A DNA stretch of 64,000 bases from Roseiarcus sp963764955 (GTDB lineage: Bacteria; Pseudomonadota; Alphaproteobacteria; Rhizobiales; Beijerinckiaceae): positions 1 to 64,000 of the forward strand of contig CAVXVE010000057.1 of the NCBI GenBank assembly GCA_963764955.1, in the 5' to 3' direction. Under the pieces are notes generated by a model that was not told the origin of the DNA, made no database searches, and was given only the letters and a program-made list of their open reading frames with translations. Shown here piece by piece: positions 28,539 to 37,567 of this stretch. The translations under genes and the position numbers were made by a program. The first letter of the stretch is position 1; the number at the start of each line of letters is the position of its first letter.

Positions 28539-28910
28539 GGAACACTCCTTGATGATCGGGGCGGAAACGGGACAAATGAACGAGACGGATCACATACAAA
28601 TCACCATTGTGCGCTAGGTTGACGGTGTCAAGTTAACGGACTTCGAGGCCCGGCGTTTGTGATCTGGGTCACACAACGGACTGTTGGCGCGAACTTTGGG
28701 TCTGACGCCGGGTCGCTGAGATCCAGCCGCCGACCGCCCGCGCTTTGCCCCGCGAACGGCGCAACCGCGCCGTCGCGGGGTCTCTCGGCTTCGCGTCGGC
28801 CAGGGCGCGGGAGTTCGCGACGCGCCAAAGCGCCGCGAAGTCCTCGCCGCCATCGTCGTGGCGGCGCAGGAAGGTCGGCGGAAGCTTTCCGCCTCCGCCG
28901 CCCGGATGGT
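28539..28910. other. Intergenic stretch with a CRP-type site, no gene
   Basis: No supported gene. On the minus strand, an open stretch just after the FAD oxidase stop reads as GGEDFAALWRVANSRALAD and has coding-like codon use, but it has no recognised family. The remarkable element is the CRP-type palindrome listed separately. Confidence 0.4.
28658..28673. promoter_or_regulatory. Consensus CRP-type binding site
   Basis: TGTGA-N6-TCACA, spelled TGTGATCTGGGTCACA, matches the CRP/FNR-superfamily cAMP-receptor consensus at all ten defined positions. It lies about 120 bases upstream of the small exported protein gene at 28538. The three cyclase genes within 8 kb make cAMP control plausible, but no CRP gene is in the window and alphaproteobacterial CRP-like proteins sometimes prefer different sites. 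Confidence 0.5.
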
Positions 28911-30311
28911 TCAGGGCGCCGGACGAACGTTCTGATTGACCCGGAACAGATTGGCGGGATCGTATTTCTTCTTCACCTCGCCAAGGCGCTTGTGGTTCTC
29001 GCCGAAGGTCGCCATGAGCCGCTTATCGTCTTCGTCGTCCATCATGAAATTGGGATAGGCGCCGGCGAGATCGAACGGGTGGACCGCCTCCCAGTAGTCG
29101 CGCGCCCATTTCGTGATCGCAGGGGCGTTCTTCGGGTCGGGATCGACGCCGAAGATGACCATCGACCACGCCGCGTCGCGGCAGTTCCAGGCCGTCGCGT
29201 CCGTCTTCGGCCGATGGACCGCGCCGTCGATCGGATAGAGGTGCATGCCCGATATCACGCTCGGCAGCTTGGCGGCGTTGGCGACGTGGGCGTCGATCGC
29301 AGCGTCCGGCAACGTCTTGACGAAATCGCCTTTCCAGTACCATTGCAGGCCCTTCGGCAGGAGCCCGTCGAACAGGCTTTGCAAGGCCGGGTAGGGCATC
29401 GGGCCGGCCCAATCGATGATCGGCCGCGGCAGCGCCGCGCGGACCGCGTTGACGGCCTTTTCGCCCTCAGCGATCGGCCCGTTGTGGCAGACGACCAGGA
29501 CGCACATCTTCTTCGCCCAGTGCTCCTTCGGAAACGGATCGCCGGGCGGCACGGTTTGCAGCCCGAGGAAGCTGCCGAACGCCTCGTCTGGCTTGCTGGC
29601 CGTAAAGTCGCGGTACCAGCGCATGACGGCAGGAGCATCCTCGAGCTCAAAGATGATCGGCCCCCCGTACACCATGCTCGCGGGATGGGCCTGGAACAGG
29701 AAGCTGGTCACCACGCCGAAATTGCCGCCGCCGCCGCGAAGCGCCCAGAAGAGGTCCGGGTTTACCGTCTCGCTCGCACTGACAAACCGACCGTCGGCCA
29801 GCACGACGTCGGCCTCGATCAGACAATCGACGGCGAGCCCGTGCTGGCGGCTCAGATAGCCGTGACCGCCGGAAAGCGTGAGGCCAGCGACGCCGGTGGT
29901 CGAGACGATGCCAAACGGCACAGCCAGTCCGAACGCGTGCGTCGCGTGATCGACCTCTCCGGTCAGGCAGCCCGCGGCGACGCGCACGGTCTTGGTCGCC
30001 GGATCGACCCGTACGCCCTTCATCATCGAAAGATCGATAACGAGACCATCATCGACGCTGCCGAGCCCGGGTCCATTATGGCCGCCGCCACGTATGGCGA
30101 TGGGAAGATTCTGCTCGCGGCCGAAGTTCACAGCCGCGATCACATCGGCCGCGTCGGCGCAGCGCGCGATCAAATGCGGCCGCTTGTCGATCATCGCATT
30201 ATAAAGCTTGCGCGCCTCATCGTATTCGGGGTGGTCGCGGCCGATGAGCGGGCCGCGCAGGCTCTGCGCGAATTTCGAAATAGCTTCTTGGTTCATGATA
30301 TGTTTGTTCAT
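28911..30311 (-). CDS. FAD-binding oxidoreductase (berberine-bridge-like)
   Basis: A 466-residue PCMH-type flavoprotein. The FAD-binding domain shows AIRGGGHNGPGLGS (about residues 71-84), whose histidine is the usual covalent FAD anchor, then SGGHGYLSRQHGL and GGGGNFGVVTSF. The C-terminal berberine-bridge element DPANLFRVNQNVRP is present. The second covalent anchor, a cysteine in the IVSTTG region of bicovalent enzymes, is absent, so a single covalent link is expected. Such enzymes oxidise sugars or polyphenol-like substrates. It is divergent from the HxlR regulator, which probably controls it. Confidence 0.9.
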   Translation of the reverse strand: MNKHIMNQEAISKFAQSLRGPLIGRDHPEYDEARKLYNAMIDKRPHLIARCADAADVIAAVNFGREQNLPIAIRGGGHNGPGLGSVDDGLVIDLSMMKGVRVDPATKTVRVAAGCLTGEVDHATHAFGLAVPFGIVSTTGVAGLTLSGGHGYLSRQHGLAVDCLIEADVVLADGRFVSASETVNPDLFWALRGGGGNFGVVTSFLFQAHPASMVYGGPIIFELEDAPAVMRWYRDFTASKPDEAFGSFLGLQTVPPGDPFPKEHWAKKMCVLVVCHNGPIAEGEKAVNAVRAALPRPIIDWAGPMPYPALQSLFDGLLPKGLQWYWKGDFVKTLPDAAIDAHVANAAKLPSVISGMHLYPIDGAVHRPKTDATAWNCRDAAWSMVIFGVDPDPKNAPAITKWARDYWEAVHPFDLAGAYPNFMMDDEDDKRLMATFGENHKRLGEVKKKYDPANLFRVNQNVRPAP

Positions 30312-30397
30312 GACTTGCCCTCTTTGTAGGTCAATTATCCATTGCCCCGCCTAAGTTGGACGGCCTGGGAAACATGCGACGGGCGCGAATTATTCGT

Positions 30398-30440
30398 CCA
30401 GTTCAGGAAATGAATCCGCGCAGTACAGATTCTGAACTGG
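30398..30440. promoter_or_regulatory. Inverted repeat between FAD oxidase and hxlR, probable operator
   Basis: CCAGTTCAG at 30398-30406 and CTGAACTGG at 30432-30440 are perfect nine-base inverted arms separated by 25 bases. They sit in the 186-base divergent promoter region, about 58 bases before the HxlR-type start. Centre-to-centre distance is about 34 bases, so the arms may be two half-sites on the same DNA face. This is inference from position and symmetry. Confidence 0.5.
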
Positions 30441-30497
30441 CGGGCGCGTCGCTCATGCCCTAATCTCGCAATACTGCGATCCGCTACGAGGCAAATC

Positions 30498-31199
30498 ATG
30501 ACGCAGGGCAGCTACAACCAGTTCTGTCCGGTCGCGATGGCGGCCGAAATTCTGTGCACCCGGTGGACGGTCGTTCTCCTGCGCGAGCTTGTCGCGGGCT
30601 CGACCCGCTTCAATGATCTGCGCCGCGGCGTGCCGCGGATGTCGCCCGCGCTCCTGTCGAAGCGGCTGAAGGATCTCGAAGACGCGGGAATCGTGAGTCG
30701 CGTCGCGTCCCGGACCGAGCCGGGGGTGCTGGAGTACCGCCTGACGCCGGCCGGCCGAGAGCTCGAAAGCGTCATCATGGCGATCGGCAAATGGGGACAG
30801 CATTGGGTCGAAGCCCAGCTCTCGCTCGAGAATCTCGATCCGGGGCTGCTCATGTGGGACATGCGGCGCAATCTCGATCCGACTCCGATGCCGGACCGGC
30901 GAAGCGTCATTCATTTCATCTATCCCGAACAGCCGAGCGCGCGCCGATACTGGTGGCTGGTGATCGAGCCGGACGCCGACGTCGACCTTTGTTCCGTCGA
31001 CCCGGGTTTCGACGTCGATCTCTATGCCGCCGTCGATCTGCGCACGATGACGGCGATCTGGATGGGCCTCACCACCGTGCCCGATTCCATCGCCAAGGGA
31101 AAACTGACTTTGACAGGCGACCGCGCGCTCGCCCGCGATATGCAGACGTGGCTGGGCCTGAGCCCGTTCGCCAGCGAGAAGAAGCTCGTGCCGGCGTGA
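30498..31199 (+). CDS. HxlR-family winged-helix regulator
   Basis: A 233-residue regulator. The winged-helix domain occupies residues 8-100: the CPVAMAAEILCTRWTVVLLREL start is the HxlR signature and RFNDLRRGVPRMSPALLSKRL is the recognition helix region. A cysteine at residue 10 is the position used for redox or aldehyde sensing in some HxlR members. The C-terminal 130 residues resemble an SCP2-like domain and may bind a ligand. It is divergent from the FAD oxidoreductase. Confidence 0.88.
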   Translation: MTQGSYNQFCPVAMAAEILCTRWTVVLLRELVAGSTRFNDLRRGVPRMSPALLSKRLKDLEDAGIVSRVASRTEPGVLEYRLTPAGRELESVIMAIGKWGQHWVEAQLSLENLDPGLLMWDMRRNLDPTPMPDRRSVIHFIYPEQPSARRYWWLVIEPDADVDLCSVDPGFDVDLYAAVDLRTMTAIWMGLTTVPDSIAKGKLTLTGDRALARDMQTWLGLSPFASEKKLVPA

Positions 31200-31230
31200 G
31201 GTCGAGGCGCGGCGCGATAAACGCGCCCGC

Positions 31231-32754
31231 CTATTGCCCGCGCTTGCCCCGCACGGCGAACCGCACCGCCTCCTCCGCCGAGCGGAACAGGGCGCGCGCC
31301 TTGGCCACGCATTCGTTCTGCTCGGCGACGGGGGAGGAATCATAGACGATGCCGGCCCCGGCCTGGACGTGCATGAGCCCGTCCTTCACCACCGAGGCGC
31401 GCAGCACGATGCAGGTGTCCATCTCGCCGCCCGCGCCGAAATAGCCGATGCAGCCCGCATAGATGCCGCGCTTGTCCTTCTCCAGTTCGTCGATGATCTG
31501 CATCGCGCGGACTTTCGGCGCGCCGGAGACGGTGCCTGCGGGAAAGCCCGCGGCGAGCGCGGTGACTGCGTCGACGCCATTGCGCAACTCCCCCTCGACG
31601 TTGGAGACGATGTGCATCACGTGGCTGTAGCGCTCGATGAAGAAAGAGTTGGTCACCCTGACCGTGCCGATCTTCGCCACGCGGCCGACGTCGTTGCGGC
31701 CGAGGTCGAGCAGCATGAGATGTTCGGCGCGCTCTTTCGGATCGGCCATGAGTTCCGCCGCCAGCGCCTCGTCCTCGGTCGGGCTTTTGCCCCGGGGCCT
31801 TGTGCCGGCGATCGGGCGGATGACGACCTTGCCGTCGCGCACGCGCACCAGGATCTCGGGGCTCGAGCAGACGATCTGGAAGGCGCCGAAATCGAGGAAA
31901 CAGAGATAGGGCGACGGATTGACCCGCCGCAGCGCCCGATAGAGCGCGAAGGCCGGCAGGTCGAAGCGGCTGGTGAAGCGCTGCGACAGCACGATCTGGA
32001 ACGCGTCGCCAGCGGCGATATAGTCCTTCGCGCGCGCGACCATCGCCTTGTATTCGGCCTCGGTGGTGTTCGACCGCGCCTCGCCCGCTTGCACCAGCGG
32101 ATCGACGGCCATGCCGGCCGCGTGATCGAGCGGCTGCTCGAGCGCGTCGACCACCGCGTCGAGCCGCGCCATGGCGCTCTCGTAAGCGGCGCGGGCCGAG
32201 ACGCCGGGCGCAGGCCGCACCGGCGTCACGATCGCCATCTCGTCGCGCGCGCCGTCGAACACCACCATGACGGTCGGGCGAATGAGCAGCGCGTCCGGCA
32301 CGCCGATCGGGTCGGGCTTGGCGGGGCTTAAGCGCTCCATGCGCCGCACCATGTCGTAGCCGAGATAGCCGAATATCCCAGCCGACATCGGCGGCAGGCC
32401 GGGCGGCATGGCGATGCGCGATTCCTTGAGCAGCGAACGCAGCACGTCGAGCGGATCGCCGGGGCAGGGGACGAAGGCGTCGGGATCGATGAGCGCCCGG
32501 CGGTTGATCTCGGCGGCTTCGCCGGTCGAGCGGAAGATGAGGTCGGGATCGAGGCCGATCATCGAATAGCGGCCGCGCTGCGCTCCGCCCTCGACCGATT
32601 CGAGCAGGAACATGTTGCCGGCGCGGGCGCGCGCGAGCTTGAGATAGGCCGAGACCGGCGTCTCGAGGTCGGCGACCAGCGTCGTGACCGCGACTTCCGC
32701 CTCGCCGGCGATGTAGGCGCGCGCGAAGGCTTCGTAGTCGGGCAGGGTGGTCAT
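31231..32754 (-). CDS. trpE: Anthranilate synthase component I
   Basis: A 507-residue enzyme making anthranilate from chorismate, the first step of tryptophan synthesis. The N-terminal regulatory domain is followed by the chorismate-binding core. Key segments are NPSPYLCFLDFG, GTRPRG, LLDLGRNDVGRV and the signature GTVSGAPKVRAMQIIDELE. The ATG at 32754 is the first methionine of the MTTLPDYEAFA start; the frame extends upstream into ppiD. It begins 4 bases after the ppiD stop, so the two are co-transcribed. No trpG, trpD or trpC is next to it within the window. Confidence 0.95.
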   Translation of the reverse strand: MTTLPDYEAFARAYIAGEAEVAVTTLVADLETPVSAYLKLARARAGNMFLLESVEGGAQRGRYSMIGLDPDLIFRSTGEAAEINRRALIDPDAFVPCPGDPLDVLRSLLKESRIAMPPGLPPMSAGIFGYLGYDMVRRMERLSPAKPDPIGVPDALLIRPTVMVVFDGARDEMAIVTPVRPAPGVSARAAYESAMARLDAVVDALEQPLDHAAGMAVDPLVQAGEARSNTTEAEYKAMVARAKDYIAAGDAFQIVLSQRFTSRFDLPAFALYRALRRVNPSPYLCFLDFGAFQIVCSSPEILVRVRDGKVVIRPIAGTRPRGKSPTEDEALAAELMADPKERAEHLMLLDLGRNDVGRVAKIGTVRVTNSFFIERYSHVMHIVSNVEGELRNGVDAVTALAAGFPAGTVSGAPKVRAMQIIDELEKDKRGIYAGCIGYFGAGGEMDTCIVLRASVVKDGLMHVQAGAGIVYDSSPVAEQNECVAKARALFRSAEEAVRFAVRGKRGQ

Positions 32755-32758
32755 GCGG

Positions 32759-34654
32759 TCAGCTGCCTTCGGCGGACTGCAGGACGTCCTGGTGGACGGC
32801 GACGCCGAGCGTGCGGCGCAGGGCGCCGACATATTGGTCGAGCAGGCTGTCGCGGGTCGAATTTCCGAGTTCGGTGGCCATCCCTTTGACGCGCGCGTCG
32901 GCGAAATCGACGGGCGGCGTCCGGTCGGCGGTGATCTTGAACACCACCCGTCCGTCCGGCGTCGCGGCGGAGCCTTCGCCGTCGGCCGGCTCGCGGAAGA
33001 TGGCGGCCACCGCCGATTCCGGCAGGCTCGACTGCTCGGCGCGATGGACGTCCGTCGCCGTCTTCACCTCGGCGCCCGCGCTCTTCGCCACGGCCGCGAT
33101 GTTTCCGCCAGCCTTGACCTCCTTGACGAGATCATCCGCCTTGCCGGCCAGCGCCTTGTCGACCTGTTCGGCGCGCCATTGCTTCTCGACCTCCGGCTTC
33201 GCCTCGTCGAAGGTGAGATCATGCGCCGGATCGATTTTGGTGATGTCGAACCAGACGAAGCCGCCGTCCTTGGTGTCCAGCGGCGCCTCGTCGAGCCCGA
33301 CGTCGGAAGCGAAGGCGGAGCGTATGAGGTCGGCGGCGTCCGGCAGGTTGACCGGGGCGCCTTTCGGGTCGCGTCCCTGCGCGTCGACGGCGTCGATCGT
33401 CCGCCCCGTCAGGCCGACGGCCTTCGCGGCTTCGAGGATGCTTTTGCCGGACACCCGGAGATCCTCGATCTTGTCGTGCAGGGCCTGGATCTTGTCGCCG
33501 GCGCGCGAGGCGGAGACCTCGCGCTTCACCTCCTCGGCGACCTCCTTGAACGGTTTCACCGTGGACGGAATGATGCTCTTGACGCGAACGATGGCGGGAC
33601 CGAACTGGGTCTTCAAGACGCCGCTGACGCCCCCTTGCGGCAGGGCGAACACGGCGTTGGCCTCGGCCTGGTCGAGCATCGCGTCCTTGGTGGTCTGGCC
33701 AAGGTCGGTGTCTTCGGGCTTCAGGCCGCGCTCTTTGACGAGGTCGTCGAAGCTCGCGCCGGCCTTGATCTTGGCCTCGGCCGCCTCCGCGTCGGCTTCG
33801 CTGTGAAACAGGATCTGCTGCAAATCGCGCTTCTCGGGCGCGCCGAACTTGGGATCCTTGCCGGCGACCTTCTGATAGGCCGCCTCGGCGTCGGCGTCGC
33901 TCACCTCGGCCGGATTGGCGATCGTGTTCGGCTCCAGCGCCAGAATGGTCATTCCCCGGTATTCGGGCGCGCGGTAGCTCGACTTGCGATCGTTGTAGAA
34001 GGTCTTGAGCTCGCTTTCGGAAGCGGCGGCGATCTCGCCCGCCGCGGAAGCTGGAAGCAGGAAATAATCGGCCGAGCGGGTCTGTCCCTGGTAATCGGCT
34101 TCCGCCCTGGTCTCGGCCTTGGGGGCGGTGATTCCGGTCGCCAGCGCGCCGACAACGAACTGCCTCAAGACCTGCTTGCGCAGCTCCGAGACGAAGCCGC
34201 GCTCGTTCATGTCCATGTCGCGCAACGCGGATTCGAAGCGGCTCGGGTCGAACGCGCCAGACTTGTCCTGGAAATTCGGGTTCGAGGTGATGACTGCGCG
34301 CAGCGCGTTTTCGGAAATGTCGAGGCCGAGCTTGTGCGCCTCGTCGTCGACCGCCGCTTCGTTCAGCAATTGCTGCAGGATGCTGCGGTCGAGGCCGAGC
34401 TGGCGGGCCTCCTCGTTGGTGAGCGGGCGGCGGAACCGGCGCTGATATTGCTGGATCGCCCGATCGTAGGCGACGCGGTATTCCTGGGCGGAGATTTTTA
34501 TCCCCCCGACCGAGGCGACGGTCGAGGTGGTGAAGCCGCGCAGCATGTCGCCCACGCCCCAGATGACGAAGCTGACGATGATGAGGCCCATGACGACGGT
34601 CATGACCGCCTTGCCGACGACTCCCTGAGCCGCGTTGCGCATCGATGAGAGCAT
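32759..34654 (-). CDS. ppiD: Peptidyl-prolyl isomerase/periplasmic folding chaperone
   Basis: A 631-residue inner-membrane protein with one N-terminal transmembrane helix (VVMGLIIVSFVIWGVG) and a periplasmic body. It shows the SurA_N-like helical part (RRFRRPLTNEEARQLGL) and a degenerate parvulin domain (from about LQQILFHSEADAEAAE to GVLKTQFGPAIVRV). It helps fold newly exported proteins at the Sec translocon. ppiD-trpE is a common alphaproteobacterial arrangement, and the divergent tpiA fits it too. Confidence 0.93.
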   Translation of the reverse strand: MLSSMRNAAQGVVGKAVMTVVMGLIIVSFVIWGVGDMLRGFTTSTVASVGGIKISAQEYRVAYDRAIQQYQRRFRRPLTNEEARQLGLDRSILQQLLNEAAVDDEAHKLGLDISENALRAVITSNPNFQDKSGAFDPSRFESALRDMDMNERGFVSELRKQVLRQFVVGALATGITAPKAETRAEADYQGQTRSADYFLLPASAAGEIAAASESELKTFYNDRKSSYRAPEYRGMTILALEPNTIANPAEVSDADAEAAYQKVAGKDPKFGAPEKRDLQQILFHSEADAEAAEAKIKAGASFDDLVKERGLKPEDTDLGQTTKDAMLDQAEANAVFALPQGGVSGVLKTQFGPAIVRVKSIIPSTVKPFKEVAEEVKREVSASRAGDKIQALHDKIEDLRVSGKSILEAAKAVGLTGRTIDAVDAQGRDPKGAPVNLPDAADLIRSAFASDVGLDEAPLDTKDGGFVWFDITKIDPAHDLTFDEAKPEVEKQWRAEQVDKALAGKADDLVKEVKAGGNIAAVAKSAGAEVKTATDVHRAEQSSLPESAVAAIFREPADGEGSAATPDGRVVFKITADRTPPVDFADARVKGMATELGNSTRDSLLDQYVGALRRTLGVAVHQDVLQSAEGS

Positions 34655-34796
34655 TTGGCCGCAATCCGCCTTTCCGCTCCCTCCCGTCTCTCGTCTCGGG
34701 TTCGCGAGCGCGCCCTATCTAGCGGCGCTTGCCTCATTTGCATAGGCGGGGCCGCATGATAACAACCCGGCCGACGAAAGAGGCGGGGAGGCCTGA

Positions 34797-35555
34797 ATGA
34801 CCCCTGGCGTGCGGCCGTTGGTCGCCGGCAACTGGAAGATGAACGGACTCTCCGGATCCTTGGCCGAGATTGACGCCATGCGGCAGGCGGCGGATGCGGG
34901 TGAATCCGGCGATGCCGAACTCCTTGTCTGCCCGCCGGCGACGCTGCTCGCGCAAGCCGCCTGGCGGATCAAGGGCGGCGAGCTCAGCCTCGGGGCTCAG
35001 GATTGTTATACCGAGGTCAGCGGCGCCTTCACCGGGGACATTTCCGCCGCGATGCTCAAGGACGCGGGCGCGAATTACGTTATCGTAGGCCATTCCGAGC
35101 GCCGGACCTATCATCACGAAACCGACGAACTTGTCCGCGCCAAGGCGGAAGCGGCGCTGAAGGCCGGCCTCATCCCCATCGTGTGCGTCGGCGAGACTCA
35201 AGCCCAGCGCGAAGCCGGCGAGCAGGCCGCCGTGGTCATTCGGCAATTGCGAGGGTCCCTGCCTCCGGGGGCGACCAGCGAGACCGTCGTGGTCGCCTAC
35301 GAACCGAGATGGGCGATCGGCACCGGCGTCACGGCGACGCCCAAGGACGTCGCCGCCGTGCACAATGGAATTCGGGCGATGCTCGCTGACATGTATGGGC
35401 CCCCGTGCGCAAAAATTCGGGTCCTCTATGGCGGATCGGTCAACCCCGCCAATTGCCACGGGCTTTTGACCCTCGACAATGTCGACGGAGCGCTGGTCGG
35501 CGGCGCGAGCCTGAAAGCGACCGAATTTCTGGCGATCGCCGCGCATTATCGCTGA
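34797..35555 (+). CDS. tpiA: Triosephosphate isomerase
   Basis: A 252-residue TIM-barrel enzyme that interconverts dihydroxyacetone phosphate and glyceraldehyde 3-phosphate. The substrate-binding lysine is in GNWKMNG (residue 13), the catalytic histidine in VGHSERRTY, and the catalytic glutamate in AYEPRWAIGTG. The loop residues in YGGSVNPAN bind phosphate. It is divergent from ppiD and, in most relatives, directly precedes secG; here about 2 kb separates them. Confidence 0.97.
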   Translation: MTPGVRPLVAGNWKMNGLSGSLAEIDAMRQAADAGESGDAELLVCPPATLLAQAAWRIKGGELSLGAQDCYTEVSGAFTGDISAAMLKDAGANYVIVGHSERRTYHHETDELVRAKAEAALKAGLIPIVCVGETQAQREAGEQAAVVIRQLRGSLPPGATSETVVVAYEPRWAIGTGVTATPKDVAAVHNGIRAMLADMYGPPCAKIRVLYGGSVNPANCHGLLTLDNVDGALVGGASLKATEFLAIAAHYR

Positions 35556-35633
35556 ACGGTCCGGCGTTGTCCTCAACGTGAATTTCGGCTTTCGGGCGGG
35601 AAGCGCGCCTGCCCGAATCGTCTGGGAAAGGAC

Positions 35634-35661
35634 TGGAGTGGCCGCCAGAGCGGCCACTCCA
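35634..35661. terminator. Perfect 12-bp hairpin downstream of tpiA
   Basis: TGGAGTGGCCGC (35634-35645) and GCGGCCACTCCA (35650-35661) form a perfect stem with a four-base loop, about 80 bases past the tpiA stop. It is followed by a short T run (TTTCG). It could act as a tpiA terminator, or as a structural border of the insertion before secG. The T-run is weak, so function is uncertain. Confidence 0.5.
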
Positions 35662-35913
35662 TTTCGAGCGCGAAACATGACTTGCTGCCCAGGCGTCCCG
35701 TCCACAGCCGCGATCCGCGATGGCCGCTCAACCGAATGGAGGGCGATGGGTCGCCGAATTTATGGTCGCGGTTTCGATTCCGGCCGCCCTCACCAGCGAA
35801 GAACAATGCGTTAAGAGGCTATCTTGCCAGAAAACCAATCGCCATGAAGGACACGAAAAAGAGGCCGCTCCCGCGCGATCCTCCACAACGGTCAAACGCC
35901 TACGAAATAAGCC

Positions 35914-36627
35914 TCAGGCCGCGAGCGTCCGGTAGAATGCCTTGCGATAACAGAGGAAACCTAGCCCCGCGAAGCCAAGGAGCATCATCGCCCAGGTCGA
36001 AGTCTCTGGAGCTCCGACGAGGCCGGTACAGGCGGCGTCTTCGGGGCAAAGGGCCGTGTGCGGCGCAACCGACAGGTTCGCGACGAAGGGGACGGGGAGA
36101 TTAAGGAAATTCCCGGCGCCGCGCGGGACGCCAATGACGAACGGATGGGTTGCGTCCGCGCCACTGGCGGTGAAATTCAATTCAGCGCCGCAAAGACTCC
36201 CTGCCGCCGTGCACTGCACCAGATCAGCATAGGGCCCAGGGAAGTCGGCTCCCGGAGCCGGAGTAAAACTTCCGGTCGAGAATGGGGTAACCCAACCGGA
36301 CGTAGGGTCCTCCAACGCAAACGTTATCGCGCTCCCCCCCGCCGACAGATCGAACCAGAATGAATCGCCTGCGGAAAAACTCACGTCGGGGGCCAGAACG
36401 ACGGAGAAAGCGAGGCTGGTTGTCGTGTCGCCGGTCACCGTCACGGTCCCGAACGGGGTCGGGCATTGTATTCCGGCGCACGTCCCCGTGCTCATTCCGT
36501 CCAAATCAAGGTTCAACCGAAAATCTACCGTCGCCGCCTGGCTCGGACTTGACACAGCCATTCCGCCAGCGATCACCCCAAGAGCCGCCAATCCAGACAA
36601 GATTGAGAGTGAAGAAGCCTTCATCAA
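35914..36627 (-). CDS. PEPxxWA-CTERM sorting-signal exported protein
   Basis: A 237-residue exported protein. The signal peptide is at residues 1-31 (hydrophobic core LSGLAALGVIAGGMAV, cleavage after SQA). The mature region is a low-charge, beta-rich domain with few recognisable features and several cysteines (GTCAGIQCP; LVQCTAAGSLCG). At the C-terminus lies the sorting signal APETSTWAMMLLGFAGLGFL followed by basic residues. Such tails are processed by an exosortase; none is in the window. It sits, reversed, between tpiA and secG. Confidence 0.87.
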   Translation of the reverse strand: MMKASSLSILSGLAALGVIAGGMAVSSPSQAATVDFRLNLDLDGMSTGTCAGIQCPTPFGTVTVTGDTTTSLAFSVVLAPDVSFSAGDSFWFDLSAGGSAITFALEDPTSGWVTPFSTGSFTPAPGADFPGPYADLVQCTAAGSLCGAELNFTASGADATHPFVIGVPRGAGNFLNLPVPFVANLSVAPHTALCPEDAACTGLVGAPETSTWAMMLLGFAGLGFLCYRKAFYRTLAA

Positions 36628-37567
36628 ATCGTCCCCCGTTTGACGCTGCCCGACCTCCTCAAACGAAGCCGCCTATGTCCCGCCTTATAGTACGGTCGGA
36701 GTCTAGCATAGTCAAAGCAATAGTTGTCAAGATAGTCGTCAGTAATACAACTTGCCAGTTGCATTTACTTACGGGCTACTATCGCCACTAATACCCATTC
36801 TATTCGAGCGCGAACTCGTCGCGCTCAATTCCGCACGGGCGGCGCGGGCGCGCGTTCGCGCTTCGGCCGCAAGGCGATGATCGGTTCCGATCATCGAGTT
36901 CTTGGTATAAGTCTCGTCCAAATCTTCCACGAAGGCCCTTCGCCGCCATCGCCGCCGCTGCCGGCAATCCACGCATTGCTGACGCCGGTGGTCGCGGCGC
37001 CCAGAGATAGGGACAGAGATGAACACCTACACTGGGGTGAGAGCGCTCACGCGGATGGCCGCGTCGAGCGCGGCCGCGACGGGGAAGCATCCGCGCGCCG
37101 GCAAGGTGATCGACCAACAGCCAGCGCTATAAGAGCCGCGATTTTATTTGCGCAAAAGAGCAATCGATGATAGTGTTTGCGCAGGATCGAATCCGCGACT
37201 CGGGGCCGCCGAGGAGGAGAAGAGCGATGCGGTCGAGGTGGAAAACGCAACCCTGAGGCGAATGGCGATAGGGAGACATTTTTTCCACTTTTTTCGGCCG
37301 TAACCCTTTGAAAAATCCCGATTCCGAAAAGTAAAAGAAAGCGAATTTGCTTTCTTATTCTTTCGTCCGCTTTCTTTTAGTTTCGAACAGCTTGCCCCTC
37401 AGGTTGTATTCGCCGAGCGTCCGGGGCGACCGAATTTGCAAGCGCAAAGCGCCGGAACGGCCCCCAAGTCGCCAAACTGGCGTTCCCCCTTCCGCCGTGT
37501 TAGGAGCGCGCCATATTGTCGACGACGCCAGCCTTTGGGGCCGGCGCTCCGGCCGTTCGAGACCCCC
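36628..37567. other. Gene-poor gap between the PEP-CTERM gene and secG
   Basis: No supported protein gene in about 940 bases. The base composition is uneven, with an A+T-rich stretch near 36700-36780 and another near 37280-37390. A small ORF from the ATG at 37019 gives 37 codons (MNTYTGVRALTRMAASSAAA) with a weak GGACAG site and no known family. Another ATG at about 37227 has a strong GAGGAG site but stops after nine codons. These could be relics of an inserted gene. Confidence 0.4.
36687..36715 (-). promoter_or_regulatory. Sigma-70-type promoter of the PEP-CTERM gene
   Basis: On the minus strand TTGACT (36715-36710) is followed after 17 bases by TACTAT (36692-36687). Both hexamers differ from the consensus by one base (TTGACA) or two (TATAAT), with ideal spacing. 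The start codon is about 60 bases downstream. This is one of the clearest vegetative promoters in the window. Confidence 0.55.

Noticed and set aside
28659..30329. A 556-codon plus-strand frame over the FAD oxidoreductase
   Set aside because: It is antisense to a well-matched flavoprotein and its translation is low-complexity Arg/Asp/His.
36877..37170. A 97-codon ORF in the tpiA-secG gap
   Set aside because: Composition is shadow-like, with no start signal or family. The shorter 37019 ORF is mentioned instead with low confidence.
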